DNA from: Candidatus Woesearchaeota archaeon
GTDB lineage: Archaea > Nanobdellota > Nanobdellia > Woesearchaeales > ARS49
Direction: 5' to 3'
Assembly: GCA_019323135.1 (NCBI GenBank)
Contig: JAHWHT010000006.1
Span: forward strand, 1 to 23,500
DNA: 23,500 bases
In this document: positions 11,652 to 17,504 of the stretch, one piece after another
How the letters are laid out: the number at the start of each line of letters is the position of its first letter
How positions within the stretch are numbered: position 1 is the stretch's first letter
The notes under the pieces: generated by a model
The model's input: only the letters and a program-made list of their open reading frames with translations
Told to the model about the DNA's origin: nothing
The model's database searches: none
Program-made: the position numbers and the translations under genes

Positions 11652-13406
11652 ATGCTCAGAGCAATAACAGTAGAAGAGATATGCAAAAAATTAAAGCCGA
11701 TAATCGGCAGCAAAGCAGATTCGCTATATCTAAGATACAAACTAGCAGATGACCGCGAAACAAAAGCAGAGATAGAGAGAGCAATACATGCACTTTATCA
11801 AAAAAAACTGCACACTTCTTTGCTAGACGAGAAAATACTGCTATTGCCTCCTGCAAAACTAGAAGGAGACTATGAATTAGGCAGAATAACATATGCAGAC
11901 CAAGACTTTGGAGCATTCTGTTTAAGAGACCAAGACTTTATCAGACACGTATGCGTATCTGGAATGAGCGGTTCTGGAAAAACAAACCTTGCATTTGTAA
12001 TTCTTCAAGATTTTATCAAGAAAAAAAAGCCAGTTATAATCTTTGACTGGAAAAAAAGTTTTAGATCGCTTATGAAAATAGACAAAGAGCTGTTATGCTT
12101 TACAGTAGGCAACGCAAAAGTAAGCAACTTATTCAGAATAAACATAAATCAGCCCCCAGAAGGAGTAGATCCAAAAGAGTGGGTAGGATTATTGTGTGAC
12201 TTGATAACAGAGAGCTTTTTTGCAAGCTATGGCGTACACAAAATACTGACCGAAACGCTTGATAAGGCATTTAGAGACTTTGGAGTCTATAATGGCAGCA
12301 AAAATTATCCAACCTGGTGGCAGATAAAAGACAGACTAGAACAGAGAGAAGCAGACTTAAAAGGCAAAAAAGGAAGAGATTCTGAATGGATAACATCTGC
12401 CCTAAGAATTGCACACGTGCTAACATTTGGATATTTTGGGGAAGCAATAACCTGCAAAGACAAACACGCAATGAAGCCAGAAGAACTACTCAATAAAAGA
12501 GTATTATTTGAATTAAATTCATTAAGTAATGCAGAAAAGAAATTCTTTTGTGAATTTTTATTGACATATATCTACAAACTGAAAAAAGCAAGTGATAAAT
12601 CAAGCACATCAGAATTCAGAAATGCAATTATGGTGGATGAAGCACACAACATATTCCTGAAAGACAGAACAAATTTTGTAAAAGAGAGTGTTACAGAGAT
12701 GATATATCGAGAAGTAAGAGAGTATGGAATCAGTCTTATCTGTTTGGATCAGCACATATCTAAATTAAGCGATGTAGTGGCAGGAAACAGCGCATGCAAT
12801 ATTGCATTCCAGCAGATGCTGCCTCAAGATGTAGAGTGCGCAGCAGGAATAATGCAGATACGAGACAATAAGAATTATTTCACCATGCTCCCAGTAGGCA
12901 CAGCCATTGTAAAGCTGGCAGAACGGCATTTTATGCCATTTGAGGTTGTCGTCCCTCTTTCAGACATCAAAAAACAGCAGGTCAGTGACCAAGAAATGGC
13001 TGAAAAAATGAAAAATATTATAAAGGCTGACAAATCACTAAGATTATTCAAGGAAAGGTGCGATATAAGCAACCTTAAAAAACAGTTAAATAAGGTTGAT
13101 GCAATATGCAAAGCTTCTGGGGTGAAGACAAGAGGAAACACTTCAGACCTTACTATCCAACCAGTTTCAGAATCATTTGAGCTGGCAAAATCACAAATCA
13201 AATTCCTAAAATATGTCAAAAGAAACCCAAAGATGGGAATCGCAACGGTTTACAAGAACCTTAAGCTATCAGCCCGAAAAGGGAATGAGCTCAAAAAGGA
13301 ACTTGTGGGCCTTGGCTTTGTAGAAGTGGTTGAAGCAAAGGATCAAAAAGGCTGGAAGAAAACTATTCAGCTTACTGACCTTGGTGAAAAAGCCATCAAA
13401 GCCTGA
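11652..13406 (+). CDS. HerA/FtsK-superfamily ATPase with C-terminal winged helix
   Basis: A 584-aa P-loop ATPase of the HerA/VirB4/TraD type, hexameric motors that move DNA or proteins. Residues 1-95 form an N-terminal domain. Walker A is GMSGSGKT at 104-111, preceded by HVCVSG and followed by the strand PVIIFDWKKSFR, typical of this superfamily. Walker B is IMVDEAH at 326-332, and a sensor region LICLDQHISKLSD follows at about 357-369. The C-terminal 85 residues look like a winged helix (KFLKYVKRNPKMGIATVYKNL... ELVGLGFVEVVE), suggesting DNA or RNA binding. Such ATPases are common in archaeal plasmids, conjugative elements and viruses; no relaxase, VirB6 or capsid gene is in view. The stop codon lies inside the CCTGAAAACGC repeat that begins the structured-RNA region. 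Confidence 0.85.
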   Translation: MLRAITVEEICKKLKPIIGSKADSLYLRYKLADDRETKAEIERAIHALYQKKLHTSLLDEKILLLPPAKLEGDYELGRITYADQDFGAFCLRDQDFIRHVCVSGMSGSGKTNLAFVILQDFIKKKKPVIIFDWKKSFRSLMKIDKELLCFTVGNAKVSNLFRININQPPEGVDPKEWVGLLCDLITESFFASYGVHKILTETLDKAFRDFGVYNGSKNYPTWWQIKDRLEQREADLKGKKGRDSEWITSALRIAHVLTFGYFGEAITCKDKHAMKPEELLNKRVLFELNSLSNAEKKFFCEFLLTYIYKLKKASDKSSTSEFRNAIMVDEAHNIFLKDRTNFVKESVTEMIYREVREYGISLICLDQHISKLSDVVAGNSACNIAFQQMLPQDVECAAGIMQIRDNKNYFTMLPVGTAIVKLAERHFMPFEVVVPLSDIKKQQVSDQEMAEKMKNIIKADKSLRLFKERCDISNLKKQLNKVDAICKASGVKTRGNTSDLTIQPVSESFELAKSQIKFLKYVKRNPKMGIATVYKNLKLSARKGNELKKELVGLGFVEVVEAKDQKGWKKTIQLTDLGEKAIKA

Positions 13407-13489
13407 AAACGCGACGTTATTGTCGTTTTACCGACGATAAACGGAAAACCTACCTATTTCTTATAGATTAACTTATTGCTTATCAACGG
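13402..13489 (+). repeat. diverged third leader element (copy C)
   Basis: CCTGAAAACGC (13402-13412) equals 10673-10683. About 40 nt later CGGAAAACCTA (13442-13452) equals the start of leader copy A, followed by TTCTTATAGA in place of TTCTTTTTAGA. The order and spacing resemble copies A and B, but sequence identity is lower. It ends at a TATA box and leads into the structured-RNA region instead of a membrane gene. Confidence 0.45.
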
Positions 13490-13500
13490 TTTCTATATAA
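13490..13500 (+). promoter_or_regulatory. TATA box of the structured-RNA region
   Basis: TTTCTATATAA at 13490-13500 is a good TATA element, sharing TTCTATATA with the three post-terminator palindromes. It predicts transcription starting around 13520-13526, just before the first long helix at 13531. Confidence 0.55.
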
Positions 13501-13519
13501 ACATACTGCGGAAAACTTC

Positions 13520-14700
13520 GGAACAAACAAAACCCATGCAATAGGCGATTCTGGCCTGACAACCCCGCAACAACAGTCTTTGAGTTGTGACCCCAGGCCC
13601 TCCATAAGAAAAAGAACGTTCCCAATGTTGCATGGGTTGTACCATCCCTGCTGGGCAGTTCTGAAAAAGCAGCAAATTCGCGCCAGTCTCTGCCAAGTCA
13701 GACTCATAGATAGCACTGCACGCATACCTGCCCGGCGTGCTGAAAGCAATGACCTATGACTCTTGAACCGGCGCAGGACCTGAGGGACTTGGCTGCTGGC
13801 AAGTTGTCAAAAGCACTCCACTTAAACCTTTAACCGAGACTGCCCCATGGTTCTAGGCGTGGACTCTGCTTTTAGGGGTAATACGACAACTTGGCAACAG
13901 ATGCTGCTAGGACACGCTCCTAAGCCGCGCGACTTGATGCAGATGGTAAACAGGCAGGAAAAGAAAACGGCTTGAACAGTCGTAGCCTGAGCCAGTCTGG
14001 CTGCTGAAGTAAGAGCTGCCCAGCTCTTTTAAACCCTATCCTGGTTTGTGTGAACCAGGAATCCACGCCACGCAGGCTTAAAGAGCGACACCTTTAGGCC
14101 TGCCCTTTTGAATCCTCTGCTCGCACGTCTCTCCAACGTGTGAGTAACTCCTTTCCCTTACGGGTGGATCTACAAAGATCCACCCCATTTGCTTTGTAAA
14201 CTCATGCGCTTGGTTTCTTTTAGTGCGAGAGAAACCCAACCAACACAACCCTCGTTACAACAGAAGCGCATGGGTTATTGAATGCACGGGCCAGAATCTG
14301 AAATCTGGTCATCTCCTTAAAGCCGGCGCGGTTGCCATCATGCTTGTCGCTTTTGATAACCGCGCCAAAAGCAGAATCTGTAGAGGTTCGCTTCTGCAGC
14401 TTGGCCTGTCAGCAACTTCCTTCCAGAAGATGCACAACGGAAGCTTACACGTCTTGCATCTTTGCTGACAGGCCGTTAAGTCAAATCAGGCCCCTGTGCC
14501 TGTTCTTGATACAAGGGCCGGCTTAACCTCCAAAAACTTATTCCTCTCTTGACACAAAAAAGGATAAAGCCGGTCCAAAAAAAATACAGGCAGGTCCAAT
14601 TTTTTTCCGTGGCTTAGATTCAAATTGGCCCTGCCTATAAACTGTGAAGGACAGGGGTGTCCTATGGTTTTTTTCGCATGGTCCTTTGAAAGGCAGACGC
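13520..14700 (+). ncRNA. large structured RNA, 5' part of a 2.6-kb RNA region
   Basis: No credible protein gene. G+C is far above the flanks (36 of 60 in 13681-13740, against 13 of 60 in 12541-12600). Exact or near-exact helices cover it: 13531-13541/13628-13638 (11 bp, enclosing 13553-13558/13594-13599), CAAGTTGTC 13800-13808/13885-13893, CCTGGTT-AACCAGG near 14040-14059, 14162-14171/14176-14185 (10 bp), GGCGCGGTT 14325-14333/14358-14366, GGCCTGTCAGCAA 14403-14415/14462-14474 (13 bp), and a 14-of-15 helix near 14588/14622. No rRNA, RNase P, SRP or tRNA consensus is visible. Multi-branched long-range pairing argues for a giant functional RNA. Strand is inferred from the TATA box and terminators. 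It may be one RNA with the following segments or a separate one. Confidence 0.6.
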
Positions 14701-14808
14701 ATGGCCAAGAAAAAGGCAAGAGCTCCGAACATGAAGATGAAGAAGAAGAGCCGCCACCACAAGAAGGCCACCAAGAAGAACGGTATCGAAGAAGTGCTGA
14801 TGCTCTAA
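14701..14808 (+). CDS. 35-aa highly basic micro-protein
   Basis: ATG at 14701 with GAAAGG about 7 nt upstream. It begins MAKKKARAPNMKMKKKSRHH and contains about 16 Lys/Arg and three His in 35 residues, with a short acidic/hydrophobic end (IEEVLML). Such a composition is unlikely by chance in a GC-rich non-coding stretch and resembles nucleic-acid-binding peptides. A 15-bp hairpin terminator begins 20 nt after the stop, so this ORF sits at the 3' end of a transcript whose 1.2 kb upstream part is structured RNA. Comparable to the 47-aa basic protein at 10218, although the sequences are not obviously homologous. Function unknown; RNA binding is inference. Confidence 0.5.
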   Translation: MAKKKARAPNMKMKKKSRHHKKATKKNGIEEVLML

Positions 14809-14827
14809 CAGAAGACGGGCAAGCACT

Positions 14828-14901
14828 GGGAGGGGGATTGCTGAAGAAAAACCGGAGCCAAAGAAGGACCGGAGGCAGTCCCTCTCCCTTATTTTATTTT
14901 T
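14828..14901 (+). terminator. 15-bp stem terminator after the basic micro-protein
   Basis: GGGAGGGGGATTGCT (14828-14842) pairs with 14874-14888 over 15 positions, three of them G-U, with an inner CCGG/CCGG pair. TTATTTTATTTTT (14889-14901) follows directly. Confidence 0.75.
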
Positions 14902-14903
14902 AA

Positions 14904-15081
14904 CCAGCACCAGCGAATCCTGGAAAGAAGTACTGCTTCAGACTTGATCGGAACAAGACTGAAGTGAAGGAAACAACTAGGAATCGTGCTGGATAATGCC
15001 CTAACGGGCCCGGCTGGTCTATTCCAATGCTTCATGCCAAAGCAAAGGTACTCCTGAAACCCTCGGCCAGCCGGTTTTTTT
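14904..15081 (+). ncRNA. compact structured RNA module ending in a terminator
   Basis: CCAGCAC (14904-14910) pairs with GTGCTGG (14986-14992). Nested inside are GAATCCT/AGGAATC (one mismatch) and a coaxial hairpin CTTCAG-A-CTTG / CAAG-A-CTGAAG (14936-14964). The segment then ends in the terminator CCGGCTGG...CCAGCCGG plus seven T. About 180 nt, independent-looking. Either its own small RNA or a domain of the larger one. Confidence 0.5.
15010..15081 (+). terminator. GC-rich terminator with 49-nt loop
   Basis: CCGGCTGG (15010-15017) pairs exactly with CCAGCCGG (15067-15074), then seven T (15075-15081). The large loop is unusual for an intrinsic terminator. Confidence 0.65.
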
Positions 15082-15462
15082 GAAAAAAAAAGACGAGTCA
15101 ATATCTTTGAGTTATTCAGCCCATAAACTAAAATACCTTATGCCTCTTAAGGTTCCCTGGTTGGCTCGTCTGTAAAAATAAAGACCTGCGGGTCTTCACA
15201 AAGGGCAAAAGCTTAACCGACTTTATGAAAGGAGGTCAGACTGCCCAATAGCCAGATAGAACCGCTGGCTGAGCGCAAAGCAATGGCAAGCTTTGCCCAA
15301 AAGAACTGGTTCTGGAGGAGGTGTTGTCTCCCAGGGTATGTAAACATGCTCTGGGTTCGGACAGGGTGTCCTATCCATCGGGGTGATGAAATCCGCAGTA
15401 ATGCGGTTTGGGAACTATGCGAGCCTGCGCAAAGAAGAATGCGCACAGAAAAAGGAGGGTGT

Positions 15463-15549
15463 ATGACAAAAATCCGCGGTGATCCTGGAACGAGCAACCA
15501 CTCCTCACAGGCCAAGAAGAAAACGGCCGAGGACAAAGCACACCGCTGA
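15463..15549 (+). CDS. 28-aa SD-preceded ORF inside the RNA region
   Basis: AAAGGAGGGTGT immediately precedes ATG at 15463, a ribosome-binding site of the same type used by the membrane micro-genes. The 28 residues are hydrophilic and Lys/Ser-rich (MTKIRGDPGTSNHSS... AEDKAHR). The frame is open further upstream, but without a ribosome-binding site. AAAGGAGG also occurs at 15228 and 15951 in this region without a useful start codon, so the site alone is not proof of translation. Confidence 0.4.
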   Translation: MTKIRGDPGTSNHSSQAKKKTAEDKAHR

Positions 15550-15653
15550 GAGGAACCAAGACGAATGTTGCTCGACTGGAAGTGACCTGGCCAGGCCTTA
15601 AGCTGGTGCGATTGACCAGGGGTGGTCTAGACCAGTAAAGGTCTGGCCTTTTG

Positions 15654-15700
15654 CAGCAAATGGATTCCGCCGACCTTTGCTGTGTATTCGCCGGGCGGAA
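15654..15700 (+). other. H-type pseudoknot
   Basis: Stem 1: CAGCAAA (15654-15660) with TTTGCTG (15676-15682). Stem 2: TTCCGCC (15665-15671) with GGCGGAA (15694-15700). Both have 7 bp with no mismatch and they interleave, with loops of 4, 4 and 11 nt. This is classic pseudoknot geometry, found directly by base complementarity. Confidence 0.65.
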
Positions 15701-15814
15701 GGTTTTTAGTAGGGACTTTGTCCTGACGGGTGTGAGCATGATGCGATGCATGGCTGTTGGTCAACATGCTTCAACACTCTTGCAAATAACACTCAATTAA
15801 AGATAGGGTGAGCG

Positions 15815-15869
15815 AGGGGCCTCTGGTTGCTAGCTTGCTATCAACCACGCCCCTGCCCCTTTTTATTTT
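15815..15869 (+). terminator. terminator of the third RNA segment
   Basis: An outer GGGGC (15816-15820) pairs with GCCCC (15849-15853, or 15855-15859 in an alternative register). Inner GGTTG-C-TAGC (15825-15834) pairs with GCTA-T-CAACC (15837-15846). TTTTT at 15860-15864 and TTTT at 15866-15869 follow. Confidence 0.7.
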
Positions 15870-16108
15870 GAAAATAATCTTCACAAGAAGTTAAGATACA
15901 ATATTGGGCACTGGCTTAGCATCAACATGTGGGCCTTTTTTTGAGGAGGGAAAGGAGGCTGCCTTTGATTGGATAACCAAAACTTAGATGGATGTGGCAA
16001 GGACTTTGTCCTAGCGAGTAAATAAGGCGCAAGCTTTACAGTACTCAACTAAAGAAAAGGCCGATACTTATGCACAGTTAATTGCATCAAGTAGCTCGGC
16101 CTTTTTTT
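15870..16108 (+). ncRNA. 3' RNA segment of the structured region
   Basis: No protein gene. Contains AAAGG-aggctg-CCTTT (about 15950-15965), a second GGACTTTGTCC hairpin (16001-16011) whose surroundings resemble 15711-15727, GGGCC-T7 at about 15932-15943 (a possible extra termination point), and the final bidirectional terminator. May be one or two small RNAs or the 3' end of the giant RNA. Confidence 0.45.
16055..16108. terminator. bidirectional terminator at the right end of the RNA region
   Basis: AAAAGGCCGA (16055-16064) pairs exactly with TCGGCCTTTT (16096-16105), with an inner ATGCA/TGCAT pair, then seven T (16102-16108). The A-run on the left means it also works on the minus strand, where it would stop readthrough from the asparagine-synthase gene. 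Confidence 0.8.
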
Positions 16109-16114
16109 ATTGCT

Positions 16115-16133
16115 AATTATCTTCTATATAGAA
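16115..16133. repeat. post-terminator palindromic repeat, copy 3
   Basis: AATTATCTTCTATATAGAA, identical over 19 nt to 11118-11136, beginning 6 nt after the terminator T-run. It marks the right edge of the accessory region, 26 nt before the chromosomal gene that ends at 16159. Confidence 0.75.
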
Positions 16134-16158
16134 AATAAATAAGCTAAAAAATAAGAAA

Positions 16159-17001
16159 TCACAAATCATCAAGGTACGCTTGCTTGAATTGGTAGCCTTT
16201 TCTTCTGGCAATCTTTTGCATTGCCTTGTCAAACCAAGAACCATACTGTGCTGCTTTTTTAGAACGCCATGCAAATTTCTTAGGAAGACCCAAGTCTTCG
16301 GCAATCTTTCTAAGAATAATTTTCTTTTCTTTCTTGTTAATCTTTCTTTTAATTGAAATACCCATTGCGGTTTTTATGAGATTATCATCAAGAAAAGGAG
16401 CATATATGTTTACTTTCATTGCATTGGCAACAGCATAATCTCTTTGCAAATCTCTTTTCCAGCAAGACTTTAATCTTTTCCAACACTCTGCATGAGGATC
16501 GTCTGATTCTGCATGATGATGATAGCCTGCAAAAATCTCTTCAGAACCAAGACCACCAAAAAAATCTTTTACTTTGTCTTTCTTGCCTAACTCAATCGCT
16601 GAAAGAAGAACTGCGCCAACACCAACAGAAAGAATATCAACATGCTTTAATGCTTTTTTTGCTTTCTTGAACTGCTTTTCTATTTCATCCAGAGTCTTGA
16701 ATTCCTTAACCTTAATAGGAATCTTGAATCTTTTTGCAAAAGCCTTTGCCCAAGCAATATCTGGAGAATCTTTCATGCCCACAGTATAACAAGTGAACTT
16801 AGCGCCAGCCTGCTGGCAAAGCAGAGCAATAAGGCAGGAATCAACGCCGCCTGATAAAAGAACACCAAACTTTTTTTTAGGAATCAGTTTTCTTACTGCT
16901 TCAATCAATGCTTTTTCTACCTGCTTTTTTGTAGATTTTTTGCTGGCTTTTTCTAACTCTACAATATTTTTTATCCACTTCTTATCAGATATTAGTTTCA
17001 T
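16159..17001 (-). CDS. stand-alone asparagine synthase (amidotransferase-independent) domain
   Basis: A 280-aa protein equivalent to only the C-terminal synthetase domain of AsnB. The PP-loop ATP site LLSGGVDS is at 48-55 and the second motif GGLGSEEIFAGY is at 149-160; YAPFLDDNLIKTAM (near 216-230) completes the fold. The N-terminal glutaminase domain with its catalytic Cys2 is missing, so if active it must use free ammonia, a separate partner, or a different amide chemistry. The basic C-terminus is Lys/Arg-rich. A TATA element read across 17019-17029 lies about 25 nt upstream, giving a leaderless transcript. It is divergent from the PUA gene at 17040. The family is sure; the actual substrate is not. 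Confidence 0.85.
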   Translation of the reverse strand: MKLISDKKWIKNIVELEKASKKSTKKQVEKALIEAVRKLIPKKKFGVLLSGGVDSCLIALLCQQAGAKFTCYTVGMKDSPDIAWAKAFAKRFKIPIKVKEFKTLDEIEKQFKKAKKALKHVDILSVGVGAVLLSAIELGKKDKVKDFFGGLGSEEIFAGYHHHAESDDPHAECWKRLKSCWKRDLQRDYAVANAMKVNIYAPFLDDNLIKTAMGISIKRKINKKEKKIILRKIAEDLGLPKKFAWRSKKAAQYGSWFDKAMQKIARRKGYQFKQAYLDDL

Positions 17002-17039
17002 AGTAAGGTTTAAAAGTAAAACAGTATATAAAACTTTAG
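17002..17039. promoter_or_regulatory. compact divergent promoter
   Basis: Only 38 nt separate the two start codons. Minus strand: TTTATATACTG read across about 17019-17029 serves the asparagine-synthase-like gene. Plus strand: GGTTTAAAAGT at about 17007-17017 serves the PUA gene at 17040. Confidence 0.55.
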
Positions 17040-17504
17040 ATGAGAAAACAATTAAGCAAATCAGACATCAAAAAAATAAACCAAGAAATAGAGTCTTCTT
17101 ATGATGTCAAGGATTTCTTTGACAAAAAAGCAAATGTAGAATTAGTTAAGGATGAGTTTGAAGTGATTATGCTTGATAAAGAACCCTGCTTTTTTTATTT
17201 AGAAGGCAAAATAATTCCCACCTTGAAATTGTTGCTTAAGAATAATTTTATGAAGAAAGTCACAATAGATATGGGTGCAGTAAAGTTCATTGCCTCTGGA
17301 GCAGACTTGATGAGACCCGGAATAACCGAAATTGATGAAGGAATAAATGAAGGGGATTTTATTTCTGTGATAGATGTCACGCATAAAAAACCGATTGCGA
17401 TTGGACAGGCTTTAATGAGTTCTGAGGATATGTGTAGTGCAGATAATGGAAAAGTGATAAAGAACGTGCATTATGTCGGAGATAAGTTATGGAAGCTCTC
17501 CTAG
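17040..17504 (+). CDS. PUA-domain RNA-binding protein (MCT-1/Tma20-like)
   Basis: A 154-aa protein with an N-terminal pre-PUA domain (about 1-75) and a C-terminal PUA domain (about 76-154) of the archaeal MCT-1/Tma20 type. The PUA signature is seen in MGAVKFIASGADLMRPGI and ISVIDVTHKKPIAIGQALMSS, ending GKVIKNVHYVGDKLWKL. Eukaryotic relatives act in translation initiation and ribosome recycling; the archaeal role is not settled. The length is normal. The stop codon TAG (17502-17504) falls inside a 19-nt repeat that duplicates the 3' end of the neighbouring PUA-protein gene, whose ancestral end probably overlapped this gene by 18 nt. Confidence 0.85.
   Translation: MRKQLSKSDIKKINQEIESSYDVKDFFDKKANVELVKDEFEVIMLDKEPCFFYLEGKIIPTLKLLLKNNFMKKVTIDMGAVKFIASGADLMRPGITEIDEGINEGDFISVIDVTHKKPIAIGQALMSSEDMCSADNGKVIKNVHYVGDKLWKLS

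Larger units (their letters stand above)
15092..15869 (+). ncRNA. structured RNA segment with pseudoknot and SD-preceded ORF
   Basis: Opens with GACGAGTCAA 15092-15101 / TTGGCTCGTC 15161-15170 (10 bp, one G-U). It continues with a dense series: AAGACC-tgcg-GGTCTT, AGCCAG/CTGGCT, GCAAAGC/GCTTTGC, GGACA-ggg-TGTCC, CCGCA-gtaa-TGCGG (a GNRA-like loop), the 11-bp pair GGCCAGGCCTT/AAGGTCTGGCC around 15588-15648, the palindrome TGGTCTAGACCA, an H-type pseudoknot (15654-15700) and GGAC-ttt-GTCC. It ends in a GC-rich terminator with T5. One 28-codon ORF with a perfect ribosome-binding site lies inside, so part may be mRNA. No known RNA family recognised. Confidence 0.55.

Noticed and set aside
14223..14468. 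81-codon plus-strand open frame inside the structured region
   Set aside because: No ribosome-binding site at its GTG start, low-complexity-free but family-like features absent, and the frame is covered by exact RNA helices (14325/14358, 14403/14462); overlapping alternative frames are equally long, as expected in GC-rich DNA.
15380..15420. C/D-box guide RNA suggested by GTGATGA at about 15383
   Set aside because: No CTGA D' or D box at suitable distances and no terminal stem with a kink-turn pattern.
15283..15462. Upstream extension of the 28-aa ORF at 15463
   Set aside because: Frame is open but has no SD at its ATG and crosses several hairpins; the perfect SD points to the ATG at 15463.
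15371..15751. 126-codon minus-strand open frame in the structured region
   Set aside because: Opposite to all terminators and the TATA box, no ribosome-binding site, composition rich in Arg/Ser/Pro typical of a shadow of GC-rich DNA.
13490..16108. rRNA, tRNA, RNase P RNA, SRP RNA or group I/II intron
   Set aside because: Conserved 16S/23S landmarks, a tRNA T-loop, RNase P core sequences and a reverse transcriptase or homing endonuclease gene were not seen. Judged by eye, so a covariance search should confirm.
11118..16133. The 19-nt repeats as proven attL/attR sites
   Set aside because: A third copy at 10411 and their constant position after terminators make a transcription-related role equally possible; no integrase gene is present.
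8903..16154. Terminal inverted repeats CTTATTTTTTTAG (8903-8915) and CTAAAAAATAAG (16143-16154)
   Set aside because: Low-complexity AT sequence with a length difference; expected by chance in this genome and not exactly at the repeat-defined borders.
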